A DNA stretch of 64,000 bases, from positions 16,197,075-16,261,074 of the forward strand of contig NC_089313.1 of assembly GCF_036669915.1 (NCBI RefSeq), given 5' to 3'. Position 1 is the stretch's first letter. Each line of letters begins with the position of its first letter. This document shows positions 12,528-23,011 of the stretch, piece after piece. This DNA is from Pocillopora verrucosa (lineage: Eukaryota; Cnidaria; Anthozoa; Scleractinia; Pocilloporidae). The notes beneath the pieces are model-generated. The model was not told the DNA's origin. It saw only the letters and a list, made by a program, of their open reading frames with translations, and did no database searches. The position numbers were made by a program, and so were the translations under genes.

Positions 12528-15007
12528 GAATTTAAAAGGAATAACTTCAAATCTCACTTGAAAATTTGCACGTTACGTGTTTATTTTCTGATTTTTTTAC
12601 GTGTCACGTATAGACCCTCTACCACCCTCTTATTTTGTCATGTTCGTGTTCTTTCGTATCAAACTAAGACCCGTGCACAAGTAACAGGTAGGGAGAGGTG
12701 GGTACGGAATCTGTGGTCTTGCTCTTTCAACATCTAAATTTTACAGCAAGGGAAAGCTTCTTGCGAAAGATTATAGAAACTAGTGAAAAAGTTTAGGACA
12801 TTTCAAGGGAATGAAATATATTTGTAGCAAAAAAATACACTCGAAACCTAAAGATCTTTAAACGAAACATCCGGAGGCCGACAAATTTTTTTAATTAGTC
12901 GTTTGCGCAGATTAAGGTAAATGATTTAATACTTTCAACGCATATCGCAAAGTCGTCGGCTCGCTTTTCCTATAGACAATTGTTACACTTTCAAAATTTG
13001 TTTCCTGCCGCCTCATTTAGCAAAAATGTAATAACACCAGTTTGTTTAGACTATCCTCTGGGCATCATAAATTTTCTGTTAGCAGACTCGATTAATTTTA
13101 GTCATGAAATAAGACCGCGAATGTTAATGCGATTTCAGTTGATCAGAAAGTAAGAAAATTTCAAACGTTGCGTGGCGGATCACAAGTTTTCACAATCGTC
13201 ATAAATTCACGGTTACTGTGATCATAAAAGTTTCCAATTAAATTATTGAGGTTTTTGTGTTTCCCCTTGCATTTTCTGCATTGGTATAGTTACTACTAAT
13301 TAATTTTTCCGGCAATAATCGGCTTTTTATCCCCCATTGTGGACTAAGCTCTCACCATTCCCTAGCAACTAGTTGTCGAAGGAAAAAAGAATAATTTTAA
13401 TTTCATATAATCTGGAAAGTTTAAATTTTATTTTTACCAGCTGACTGGTCTATTTACGATCAAATTGAGTTTGAATTTTCTTAAAGGAAAAGTAAGAAAA
13501 ACTTTTCATGAAATAGTTTGATCTCAGATGCAAAAAAGCATCGGCACAGTCCATTCATTTCAAAGACTTTTCATAGCACTCATTAATTCCATTCAGGATC
13601 TCTAAGTATATGAAGTTAATATGTACAACGAATACGTTTATTCGGGTGTTTATATTTCCTGCTTTTTTTACGTTAATAATCGCAAGGGTTAAGAAAAACA
13701 AGGAGCGGGAATTAACTTGAAGAAACAAGAAGACTAAGTCACGGGAAAACACGAGCAACTCGACTTTTTTTTTCATCTGATTGGTTGAGCAGGTGACGCC
13801 AGTTTCTCGGCCAATCACAGAAAGGAGCATAGTAAAACTGGATTTTCTTCGACAATCGAACAATAGAATATTTTCTTACACCGAATGATAACTTGTTTTT
13901 TCAAATTCACTTTGGCATTCTCCAAGTAATTATAATCACTTTCAAACATTTTTTTTTTTCAGTAAATGATTTAGAACAATTTCATGATAAATGCTCTCTT
14001 CTCTTCCACAAAAAATTTGGATCAGTTTAACCTTCAACACTTCCCTTGGTTTACAAAATAGCTGAAAAGGGAAAAAATTTTAAAGGAAGACCGATATACA
14101 CAATATCCCTCCTGTTTACTTCATTAGCATGAGGGTTTGGCGAGGAAAACTAAGATTTCTGATGAAGCAGACAACAGGGATATGGGAGGAGAGATCACTG
14201 ACAAGTTTTGGACTTCAACCAAATGACACTGATGCATAGTTAATGAAGTCCTACATCATGCTATTTACAATCGAGCCTATGTACACTCAAGTCATACTTA
14301 AATCAGGTGGAATAATGAAAAGACTGACTTCTGCCATAGTTTTAACCTTTACACCCTAAGAGTGACCAGCATCTAATTTCTTTTTACAGTTATACTGCTG
14401 AATAATATCTCATTAAGATCACGAGAATGAAGAAAATGATCACCAACCTAAGAAGCTTTGATTGATGAAACAAATCTCCTGTCAGTACCAAAGGAAATGC
14501 AGGGGTGGATCCAGGGTAGTTTACCTGATTTCCGGAACTCACTCAAATTTTTTCCGACCTAGTTAAATGTTGATAAAAGTACTTTTGGAAAACACTCTAA
14601 TTTCCCTTTGGAAACTACTGATACTTTTGTGGAAATCACTAAACGTCTTCCAGAAATAAACCATCTTCCTGTTTTACAGTTATTTATTAAAGAAAATACG
14701 TTTAGAATGACTAATTTCGTTATAATTGCGGTCATGAGGCGTTCGGGAGCGCTCCGGATCACGCGCTGGCCTTTCGAGCTTCGATTACACCTCGGAAACC
14801 GTCGGAAGCCGTCGGAAAATGTTCGTGGAGCCAATCTTTACGTAACCGGTGGGTGTAAGTCCTTGTTATTTGGTGACAATAACAGGCGGAACACAGTCAA
14901 AACCCCTCACGATTGGCTAGCAAAGATTTCGTCATCGGAACTCACTCAAAACACTCTTCTGATTGGCTAGTTGTGTTTGGAAACTACCTTGGAAACTACT
15001 GACAAAG

Positions 15008-15016
15008 TATAAAAAG
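15008..15016 (+). promoter_or_regulatory. TATA box of the hAT transposase
   Basis: TATAAAAAG about 116 bases upstream of the transposase ATG at 15132, consistent with a short 5' UTR. Confidence 0.55.
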
Positions 15017-15131
15017 GGCAGTTCCTCCCCCAGCGGGTCTCTTTCGTTGCTCCTACAATACAAGTTCTTTTGAACTTGCTCAGGGGTTAACGACGGAATT
15101 TACTGTTAAACGTTTAAAAAATACTAGTGTT

Positions 15132-15605
15132 ATGACTCGCGGAGATCCTGTTTGTCGGAGGGAGGATTGTTCTCCCTTCGACATTGGCCTAGTTTTCGAC
15201 GAGATCCACAACTACTCGCCGCATCAGAAGCTGGAGTTCGTCGAAAACGTGTGGAAACCAGGTGAGCTTTTTGATTTCCCCGTGTCAATGGAAAATGGAA
15301 AATCTCGTAAGTTTGTCTCGGGCTGGCTGAAAAGATTTCCATGGCTAGCTTACTCCAAATATTTCGATGGAGCATTTTGTTTAGCTTGTGTTTGTTTTGG
15401 AGTTCAGTGTGGGCGAAACGCTAATAAGTTAGACAAATTATTGAAGTCTCCTCTCACAAATTGGACTTCGGCCGCTTCTCGCTTAACCAAACACTCGCTA
15501 GGAAATTGTGAAATTCACAATTTTTCTATGACTGCTATGAATGATTTCAAGAGAATTACAGGCAGAGCTTTTGTTATGGGAGAGATTGTGGAAGGGGAGG
15601 GATAA
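15132..15605 (+). pseudogene. hAT transposase, N-terminal fragment (TTF-type zinc finger)
   Basis: A 157-codon frame beginning MTRGDPVCRREDC. Residues ~50-100 resemble the TTF-type zinc finger of ZMYM1-like hAT transposases: SRKFVSGWLKRFPWLAYSK, then FCLACVCFG, then the LTKHS region. After about residue 137 the frame runs across a deletion junction into the wrong frame and stops. The RNase H-like catalytic core is missing, so the product should be non-functional, though a DNA-binding fragment could still be made and act as a repressor (inference). Confidence 0.75.
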
Positions 15606-15912
15606 CAGAGGAGATATTATTCCTGACAGTTTGGAGGCTACACTGAAGGATATTGACAAAGATGCATATGTCAACATCTATTCCATGCTGAAAGTCCTGA
15701 TCACAATTCCAATTTCATCTGCATCTTGTGAGAGATCCATATCTTCCCTTCGGAATCTTAAGAACTATTTGAGAAATACAATGACCCAGGACAGACTGAA
15801 TGGATTGGCACTGATGCATGCCCACAGAGACATGGATTTTGACCTTGAACGTATAATAGATTTATTTGCTGAGTTACATCCTAGGAGAATGAGAATGGCA
15901 AACATTTTGTAA
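15541..15912 (+). pseudogene. hAT transposase, C-terminal dimerisation fragment
   Basis: In the +1 frame relative to the N-terminal fragment. It contains the hAT C-terminal dimerisation signature (PISSASCERSISSLRNLK, then LRNTMTQDRLNGLALM). The 60-base overlap of two frames marks the internal deletion point that removed the catalytic core. It ends at a natural-looking stop (15910-15912). Confidence 0.78.
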
Positions 15913-16305
15913 TAATTTTTTGCACCAGCTGTTTCTAGAGTACTTGTGAGTTATGTTCTGTTTGGGTTATGGCCTTTAAGTCTCATAATCCTTAAACTGA
16001 TGGAGAACAGTACAGAAGCTCAAACTGGTGCCTGTATAACTTTTTTCAACTCATTTCAAGGTTATTTTCTATTTTGTTTTACTTGTGATGATTTTCCATT
16101 GACATTGACATTGGGTTTTCATGTTAAGCTTAAATGGTTAACAAACATTTTCACTGAACTCAACCAGCTTCACAGCAATTCCCAAGGATGAAGGCTAGTA
16201 TTATTTCAAATTATCATTTTACTTCAATTTGTATATCATTTTATGATTCTTATAATTTATGTTTTTCTAATAATTGTTTTATTTTTTGAATTCCAGCTCC
16301 CAACA

Positions 16306-16525
16306 CAGGCTAACCATCCATAAAGCCCTTCTCTCTCTCTCAAATTCTTTTCTGTGTTGTGCTCCTATAAATGAAATGAATAAAAGCCAGCTCAGGAAAT
16401 GTTGTTTTTAGTGTTGCTAAACATTTGGATTTATTGAGCCTGGGTTTCATTCATTTCATTCATTATAGGAGCACAACACAGAAGAAATTTGAGAGAGAGA
16501 AGGGCTTTATGGATGGTAAGCCTGT
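16306..16525. repeat. Long hairpin inside the hAT 3' region
   Basis: Bases ~16306-16385 are repeated in inverted orientation at ~16446-16525. The arms contain ccataaagcccttctctctc and its complement and differ by a few small indels. The loop is about 60 bases. Confidence 0.75.
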
Positions 16526-17061
16526 GGTCCCAAGGATGAAAAAGGCAAGTAGATTTTTATTATCAATCTTTAAACTATATCATCAATTGTGCTTGTTTTT
16601 CTTTTGTTATCAAAAACACTAACACTTGGTTCGTTTTTTTTTCTCCACATCTTGATTTTCCTGACTGGGAGGTGATGTTTTCCAGTGTGAAAAGTCTTGG
16701 TGATGACTTGGCCTTCCTGAAAACACTATATACACTGGTTTGCACAGTAGCTAAAGGTGGAATATTTGTAGATCAGAGTGTTTCCTGTAGTACTTTCAAG
16801 AAAAATAAATGTTTTTTGCCTTTTTGATTACATGCTTTTTTAGTCTTTTGGGGGCAATTAAATTTTCTAAAAATGCATGAAATGGCCTTTAGAGAGCTCC
16901 AAATTTCAAATTTTCTCGGGGGGGGGGGTATGCCCCCGAACCCCCCTAGCAGGAGTGGGTCCTCGGGTGGAAACTACTCACTCAAAATCCTGGATCCACC
17001 CCTGAAATGTATGGAGAAAAGTAAGGAGAATATAGATACTGATGTTAGGGTGTAAAGGGTT

Positions 17062-17364
17062 CGCAACCTATTTTGACTATTTCTATTTTTGGTCATTGGA
17101 ATTCAAATAAGGCTACCTTTTTTGTATTAATTTGTGTAAAATTTGAAAACTTTCCTAACGAAAGGTAAAATGATATAGGAGACGGATTTGGTAAAACAAT
17201 TTAAAGCCTTTCATTTTCTCTTAGCTATGGTATTTATGGAATTCCCTTTTTCCCGTAGTATCTTATTCTCCAACAAATTTCGTTTTCTGGCAAAAAATTG
17301 ATGTTCTGTCCTAAAAGTATCATGTCTGGCACTTTTGAGTTTATATTCTAAATACATAGTTAAT
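17062..17364. other. 3' flank of NB-ARC/TPR gene 1, no gene
   Basis: Shared flank of the duplicated units; similar to 31040-31280 and 58147-58340. No coding signal. Confidence 0.55.
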
Positions 17365-17593
17365 TCAGAATGTCATACAACCGACTCTGTGAGATATGGT
17401 AGAAGTTCGTCCAATCTCCCTTTTCCGTTATACCATCAGTGAGTTATTCTGCACGGTTACCACATCATTATCCTCTGGTGCGAGCTTTTTCAGACGGATA
17501 ATCAGTCCATGATCTTGATACTCTTTTCCCACTGCAGGTCACCAACGGCATGCTGCACAGTACCCAGATTGTCGTGACTAAGTGCCACATCGA
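17365..17593 (-). pseudogene. Detached C-terminal tail of NB-ARC/TPR gene 1
   Basis: Read on the minus strand, 17593 to 17530 continues the TPR register of gene 1 exactly where the MITE interrupts it (motifs DNLGTVQHA and GDLQ). Further on, the same strand encodes the tail RTSTISHRVGCM, also encoded after gene 2 (31286-31340) and recognisable after gene 3. Extra stops and frame changes lie between them, so the piece has decayed beyond the insertion itself. Confidence 0.75.
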
Positions 17594-17817
17594 ATAAAGG
17601 GGGTACGTTTCTATAGAAATTGTGGTGCTGCGTCGGTGGGAGAGTATAGCAGGTAATTTAGTGATAACAACTGAGTTGAAACGTTAATTGGCCACCGTAA
17701 GGAGTGAAAAGGCTGACAAAGGGCTGTCCTTTGGGCTCGAAACGTCAGCCTTTGCACTCTTTACGGTGGCAAATTAACGTTTTTAACTCAGTTGATAACA
17801 CTTAATTACCTGCTCTA
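17594..17817. mobile_element. Foldback MITE inserted in the TPR array of gene 1
   Basis: A 224-bp insert flanked by the 11-bp direct repeat tgccacatcga (17583-17593 and 17818-17828). It contains ~70-bp inverted arms (17648-17717 and 17744-17814) around a short loop, plus ~54 bp of extra sequence on the left. Without it, the TPR repeat reads through in register. The last three bases of the insert form the TAG that now ends gene 1. A target duplication of 9-11 bp suggests Mutator-like mobilisation (inference). Confidence 0.85.
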
Positions 17818-20800
17818 TGCCACATCGACATGTTCAAGTCCGAGAATTTTCAGACGAATGGCAAGTGCACGATCATGACATTCTTTCGCCCGCTGTAGGT
17901 CCCCAAGACCATGATGCACAGCACTCAGATTATTGTAACTATTTGCCACATTTATATGTTTAGGTCCGAGCTTTTTCAGACGAATGGTAAGTGCACGATG
18001 ATGATATTCTTTTGCCTGCATCAGGTTCCCGAGACCATGATACACAACACCCAGATTATTATAACTGTTTGCTACATCGATATGTTCAGGTCCGAGCTTT
18101 TTCAGACGAATGGTAAGTGCACGATCATGAAATTCTTTTGCCTGCTGCAGATCGCCAAGATCATGATGTACAGCGCCCAGATTATTGTAACTATATGCCA
18201 CGATGACATGTTCAGGTACGAGCTTTTTCAGTCGAATGGTAAGTGCACGATCATGACATTCTTTTGCCTGCTGCAGGTCACCAATGGCATAGTGCACAGT
18301 ACCCAGATTATCGTAACTGTAGGCCACATCGACATGTTCAGGTCCGAGCTTTTTGAGTCGAATGGCAAGTGCACGATCATGGCATTCTTTTGCATGCCGC
18401 AGGTCACCAAGACCATAATGCACAGTACCCAGATTATTGTAACTATATGCCACATTGATATGTTCAGGTCCGAGCCTTTTTAGACGAATAGAAAGAGAAC
18501 GATCATGACATTCTTTTGCCTGCTGTAGGTCACCAAGATCATGATGCACAGCACCCAGATTATTGTAACTATATGCCACACTGACATGTTCAGGTCCGAG
18601 GTTTCTCAGACGAATGGCAAGTGCACGATCATGACATACTTTCGCCTGCTGCAGGTCACCAAGATCATGATGCACAGCGCCCAGATTATTGTAACTATAT
18701 GCCACATTGACATGTTCAGGTTCGAGCTTTTTCAGATTAATGGTAAGTGCACGATCATAACATTCTTTTGCCTGCAGTAGTTCACCAAGGGCATTGTGCA
18801 CAGTACCCAGATTATCGTAACTATTTGCCACATTGACATGTTCAGGTCCGAGCGTTTTCAGACGAATGGCAAGTGCACGATCATGACATTCTTTTGCCTG
18901 CGGCAGGTCACCAAGGGCATAGTGCACAGTACCCAGATTATCGTAACTATACGCCACATCGACGTGTTCAGGTCCGAGCTTTTTCAGACGAATGGTCAGT
19001 GCAAGATCATGACATTCTTTTGCTTGCTGCAGATCCCCAGTACCATGATGCACAACACCCAGATTATTGTAACTATTTGCCACATCGACATGTTCAGGTC
19101 CGAGCTTTTTCAGTCGAATGGCAAGAGCACGATCATGACATTCTTTTGCCTGCAGTAGGTCACCAAGATCATGATGCACAGCACCCAGATTATTGTAGCT
19201 ATATGCCACATTGACATGTTCGGGTACAAGCTTTCTCAGACGAATGGTAAGTGCACGATCATGACATTCTTTTGCTTGCAACAGGTCACCAAGGGCGTAG
19301 TGTACAGTACCCAGATTGTTGTAACTGTATGCCACATCGACATGTTCAGGTCCGAGCCTTTTAAGACGAATGGTCAGTGCACGATCGTGACTTTTTTTTG
19401 CCTGCTGCAGGTCGCCAAGGTCATGATGCACAGCACCCAGATTATCGTAACCATATGCCACTTCGATATGTTCAGGTCCGAGCTTTTTCAGACAAGTGGT
19501 AAGTGCACGATCATGACATTCTTTCGCCTGCTGCAGGTGACCAAGGGCATGGTGCGCAGTACCTATGTAACCATATGCGTTTACAATGTCTTCGTCACCA
19601 AACACGTCGTCACATTGAGTTAGTCTCAACGTTGCGTTGAAGTACCTTAATGCTGATCGGAATTCACAGTGTTTTTGGCAGGTGTGACCAAGAGTTTGGA
19701 AATAGTTCCGGTAGTCATAAGGAGTGGATGATCCGGCTTTTATAGCGTCAGTTATACCCTCTTCTGAAAAGAGACCATCGATTATCTCGCTCAATGTGAC
19801 TAAATGAGGAACAATGTTCTTGCTTCTGATAAGAGCATGTGAGTCATCCTCAACCAGGGCATGACCTATAACTTGGTAGAATGACAGTATAGCCCCATCA
19901 ACGGCTTCAAGCACTTTGTTTTCGGCAAAATTTTTCATGACAGCATTAATGACGTCATGGACAATCTGGTGCACTCGCATGTAGACGCCGCTGTCATCCT
20001 CTTCAAATAACAGCAAAGAGCATTTGCAGATTCTCGTAGCAAGTATATCAGGATCTTTAAGCTCTTCATTCATTTTGTTAAGATAATTTACAACAATGTC
20101 TAGACTCAAAGGATGTGGTGCACAGACAGAAAGAAAATGAAAAGTGTGCTCTAAAACTTTATCCGTTGTGATCGTCTTCTTAACAGCAAGTGTTGTGGCT
20201 GCAGTCATGGACTTTTTGTAACTTGGGTTACTTCCAGAGAGCATGGCTTCTGTTGTACTTCTCTTCCCTTGGTCCAATTTCTTTAGAAAGTCATCCCAGC
20301 CAAAATTGGGAGTTAATTTGTTCTTTCTTACTTCTCTCACATAGGTGGCAGCGCTTGCCAGGGCAAGTGGTTGGTAGTCTAATACACGAGCAACCTCTTT
20401 TTCCATTTCTGGGTCATTAAAACCAGAAAGCATTTCCAACAGAGAGCCGGCTTCATGAGGCTCCATACCTTTGCTGACTGGGATGTGTTGAATAAATGAG
20501 CCCGACGGCGGGATAGACGCGATGTCCTGTGTTGTTATCAACAACTGGCCCTTTGCGCATTGCCCATTTCCTGGATCAGGTAAATTACCATCCAGATGAG
20601 ACATGTTGGTGACGTTATCAACTATCAGTAGCCACGATGAGTACAGCTCGATTTTCGTGCTGATCAGTGTCCTTAGACTTCTGATCTTCTCATCAATACT
20701 CAAATCTTTGGAGATAAGTGTGTTAGTAACAGCGTATTCTGGGCACTTCAGATGTCGAGCGAAAGTGGCGTACGATTCCATAAGTGTTTTAGAGTTTTCA

Positions 20801-21762
20801 GCATTTAGTGTCATTACAAACGATGTACTTCCTTTGACCTCGTCAAAGAAATTGTTGGCTACAAGTGAGGCAATCTGCGATTTACCACTTCCAGGGTTTC
20901 CAGATAAGTACAAGTAACTTAATCCCGTGGAATTTTTCAGCGCTTTTAACTGTTCAATTATCTTAGATACATCGGAATCTCGATTTGCGACATTATGAGA
21001 AGGCTTAGGAGGAAGAATGCAAAATGAAAAAGCCTCGCTGTTTAACTGTTCTTCAAGGGCTTTCCTTTGTTGTTCTTTTTCCTGAAGTTCCTTTCCTTTT
21101 TCCTGCAATTTCTTGTTGTTTTCCTGAATTGCTTTCTCTTTTTCTTGAAGATTTTTGTCTTTCTCCCGAACTTCTTTCTCTTTTTCCTGAACTTCTCTTT
21201 CTTTTTCCTGAACTTCCTGCTTGAGGTCGTCCACCTTCTTCAAAACATGTATCAACTGCTCTGTGGGAAAACACGTTTGGGTTTTTACGTCTTGAATTTT
21301 CACAGTAGAAAGACCGAGAGCTAAAAATGCATTTTCCACTTTGCCAATCGCATTTTGAAACTCTACGTCTGAGAGGCGACCTCGTGCGATATGAGCGAAC
21401 TCTTCGTTCCGAAACAGCCTGAGTTTATCCACATTTGACCAGGCGACTGGATTGAGACTATGGATGCAATCGGAAAAAAGAATGGCATAAAACAGCATGG
21501 TGCAATCCCAGTCAGCTCTATTGCCTTTAGTCATGGTTGTTAATAGACGTGCATGCTTCTTTTGATTCCGTAGCGATTCGCCATTCCAGAAATCCAGTCC
21601 ATTTTTGGGATCATCTTTCCATTCTCCTAGCGTGGCCTTGTATCGACTATCCCATTCTTGTTTGAAGATTTCTCGCAGTCCCTCGGTCAAGATGTCAGTG
21701 GTAACGTAACAAATCCTGAAGTAGTTTAGTTGATCTTCACTGTATTTCACTGAAGAGGCCAT
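17815..21762 (-). CDS. HEPN-coiled coil-NB-ARC-TPR protein, gene 1 (STAND receptor-like)
   Basis: 1315 residues from the ATG at 21762, chosen because MASSVKY is shared with gene 2 and aligns with gene 3; an in-frame ATG at 21834 would add 24 residues. Residues 1-160 resemble the DZIP3-type HEPN domain, with the RNase-type motif RNEEFAH (R118, N119, H124). Residues ~175-245 are a charged coiled coil built of QEKEKEV heptads. NB-ARC follows: Walker A SGNPGSGKS (287-295), Walker B WLLIVDN (377-383), sensor-like QLLITTQD (406-413), a GLPLAL-like YQPLALA (463-469) and an MHD-like VHQIVHD (597-603). From ~727 come 14 TPRs of 42 residues (consensus AKECHDRALTIRLKKLGPEH). The last is cut short by a MITE. 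Role by family: intracellular sensor; the RNase effector is inferred. Confidence 0.88.
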   Translation of the reverse strand: MASSVKYSEDQLNYFRICYVTTDILTEGLREIFKQEWDSRYKATLGEWKDDPKNGLDFWNGESLRNQKKHARLLTTMTKGNRADWDCTMLFYAILFSDCIHSLNPVAWSNVDKLRLFRNEEFAHIARGRLSDVEFQNAIGKVENAFLALGLSTVKIQDVKTQTCFPTEQLIHVLKKVDDLKQEVQEKEREVQEKEKEVREKDKNLQEKEKAIQENNKKLQEKGKELQEKEQQRKALEEQLNSEAFSFCILPPKPSHNVANRDSDVSKIIEQLKALKNSTGLSYLYLSGNPGSGKSQIASLVANNFFDEVKGSTSFVMTLNAENSKTLMESYATFARHLKCPEYAVTNTLISKDLSIDEKIRSLRTLISTKIELYSSWLLIVDNVTNMSHLDGNLPDPGNGQCAKGQLLITTQDIASIPPSGSFIQHIPVSKGMEPHEAGSLLEMLSGFNDPEMEKEVARVLDYQPLALASAATYVREVRKNKLTPNFGWDDFLKKLDQGKRSTTEAMLSGSNPSYKKSMTAATTLAVKKTITTDKVLEHTFHFLSVCAPHPLSLDIVVNYLNKMNEELKDPDILATRICKCSLLLFEEDDSGVYMRVHQIVHDVINAVMKNFAENKVLEAVDGAILSFYQVIGHALVEDDSHALIRSKNIVPHLVTLSEIIDGLFSEEGITDAIKAGSSTPYDYRNYFQTLGHTCQKHCEFRSALRYFNATLRLTQCDDVFGDEDIVNAYGYIGTAHHALGHLQQAKECHDRALTTCLKKLGPEHIEVAYGYDNLGAVHHDLGDLQQAKKSHDRALTIRLKRLGPEHVDVAYSYNNLGTVHYALGDLLQAKECHDRALTIRLRKLVPEHVNVAYSYNNLGAVHHDLGDLLQAKECHDRALAIRLKKLGPEHVDVANSYNNLGVVHHGTGDLQQAKECHDLALTIRLKKLGPEHVDVAYSYDNLGTVHYALGDLPQAKECHDRALAIRLKTLGPEHVNVANSYDNLGTVHNALGELLQAKECYDRALTINLKKLEPEHVNVAYSYNNLGAVHHDLGDLQQAKVCHDRALAIRLRNLGPEHVSVAYSYNNLGAVHHDLGDLQQAKECHDRSLSIRLKRLGPEHINVAYSYNNLGTVHYGLGDLRHAKECHDRALAIRLKKLGPEHVDVAYSYDNLGTVHYAIGDLQQAKECHDRALTIRLKKLVPEHVIVAYSYNNLGAVHHDLGDLQQAKEFHDRALTIRLKKLGPEHIDVANSYNNLGVVYHGLGNLMQAKEYHHRALTIRLKKLGPKHINVANSYNNLSAVHHGLGDLQRAKECHDRALAIRLKILGLEHVDVA

Positions 21763-21910
21763 ACTCACTTCGAACGATTTCTCAGTTAAGTTCGGTAACT
21801 GTCCTTTGAGGAAAGAAAACGAAATTTTAAACATTTCTGAGCAGAGAAATTGCTCAGAAGCCCTTTGAATTGTTTTGTCTTAAACTGTGCTAAAAATTTA
21901 AGTACTCTTG

Positions 21911-21919
21911 CTTTTTATA
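21911..21919 (-). promoter_or_regulatory. TATA box of NB-ARC/TPR gene 1
   Basis: TATAAAAAG on the minus strand, 149 bases upstream of the conserved ATG. The same position in unit 2 reads TATAAAAGG. A transcription start near 21885 would be expected. Confidence 0.65.
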
Positions 21920-22004
21920 GAATGAGAGTCAGTGTTACAGTTAAACTTACAGCAGTGATGCTCTCTCCAAATATATGGCTTAAGTCCGCACAACTAGAGT
22001 TACC

Positions 22005-23002
22005 GAGTTATACCATATCACGAGTCAAGTTCGAGTCAACTTGGCTTTTTCCCTTTCAGGATTTAAGGTTTCAATTTTCTTTGTCGAAATGATGTACCAG
22101 GGGTACAAGAACACATATTTTTAAGCTTTTTCGCAGCCGTTTGCGAGGGTTAATCCTGCCCTGGTTCATAGCTGCAATCAGAGAAGGAAAAATTTCCAGG
22201 CATCTTCGAGTTGTCCCCAATGATTCCACCCCTTTTAACTACACACACCTTAGGCACAAGTCCCACTTCAACGACAAACTGTCTTAACTGACTTAGAGTA
22301 CGAAAAAGAATCTCAATATTTCTCACACTCCACCGCCATTTTGTTGCATTTACAGGGCTCCCACTGAAAAACAGCACTACAAATTAACTGATTCTCTCCC
22401 ACCCAGGCCGAAATTGTGAAGAACAGATATAATTTTCCCCTGAGACGTTTGTTTCACCAGAATGATCTTGTCCTACTCTTCATGTTTTACTCATGAAATA
22501 CAGGCTTCACTTTTCAAGATTTTCGAAGCATCACAAAGTTGTCAAGACGTCGTTACGCCAAGCGAGAAATATATAAGGCATGATATATTCTGTGTTGCAT
22601 CAGTGCCTGGAAAAAGACATTGAAAATAACGCGAGTCCATTTTCTTCGTAGTGAGCATCAGTTGTGGCTCTCACTAGTGTTTTAATATGTCTTGATGGAC
22701 AATAACAGCCTTTGAAACGTTTCGTAAACTTCGCGACAATTCTGTAGCATGGTAACACCACTGAAGTAACAATTGATGATGCGGGAATTCAGACAAATTT
22801 GACCCGAGTAAACAACCAACTGAATGCACGGCTTTGATTTTTGTTTGTTTTGTTTAGCTCTTCTTTTTTAAAAGCTACATTAATCATGTATTTTCTATCG
22901 CTATGATTTTATTAAAAGGGAAAAAAGTTAAGTTGGCTCAAACTTGACTGGTGACCCGAACTTGACTTAGGCTCACAGTTGACTTGTTACACGGTATAAC
23001 TC
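22005..23002. mobile_element. TIR element with 9-bp target duplication upstream of gene 1
   Basis: The ends are inverted copies (gagttataccatatcac at 22005; complement of ggtataactc ending at 23002), with further inverted GAGTCAAGTTCG-type motifs inside. The flanks agaGTTACC (21996-22004) and ggaGCTAAC (23003-23011) are a decayed 9-bp duplication; in unit 2 it is perfect (GGAGTTACC) and in unit 3 the site is empty. No ORF of note. The 9-bp duplication points to Mutator-like mobilisation. Confidence 0.8.
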
Positions 23003-23011
23003 GGAGCTAAC

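Larger units (their letters stand above)
14500..17004 (+). mobile_element. hAT-superfamily DNA transposon, internally deleted
   Basis: It is 2505 bp long. The left terminus CAGGGGTGGATCCAGG (14500-14515) is exactly inverted at 16989-17004, a typical hAT end. The flanks share aaatg (14495-14499 and 17005-17009), a 5-bp target duplication; most hATs make 8 bp, some families 5-6. The right subterminal region has a G-run followed by a CCCC-rich stretch (16919-16950), often seen near hAT ends. It carries a TATA box, transposase N- and C-terminal pieces but no catalytic middle, and a long hairpin. The matching empty site is near 58090 in unit 3. Confidence 0.88.
14344..17061. mobile_element. AACCCTTT-ended MITE, split by a hAT element
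   Basis: The left end (aacctttacaccctaa at 14344) and right end (ttagggtgtaaagggtt at 17045-17061) are inverted copies. Taking out the hAT leaves a ~210-bp element matching the uninterrupted copy at 57941-58146 in unit 3. Other members lie at 27781-27990 and 62941-63150. It has no coding capacity. Confidence 0.75.

Noticed and set aside
21053..21324. Open frames opposite and alongside the coiled-coil region of gene 1 (and at 37068 and 61435)
   Set aside because: Low-complexity shadows of the Glu/Lys-rich coiled-coil coding DNA.
21763..21834. Upstream ATG at 21834 as the start of gene 1
   Set aside because: The 24 extra codons are not supported in gene 2, which lacks this ATG, and a pyrimidine-rich tract followed by AG in this stretch could be a 5' UTR splice acceptor; the conserved ATG at 21762 is preferred.
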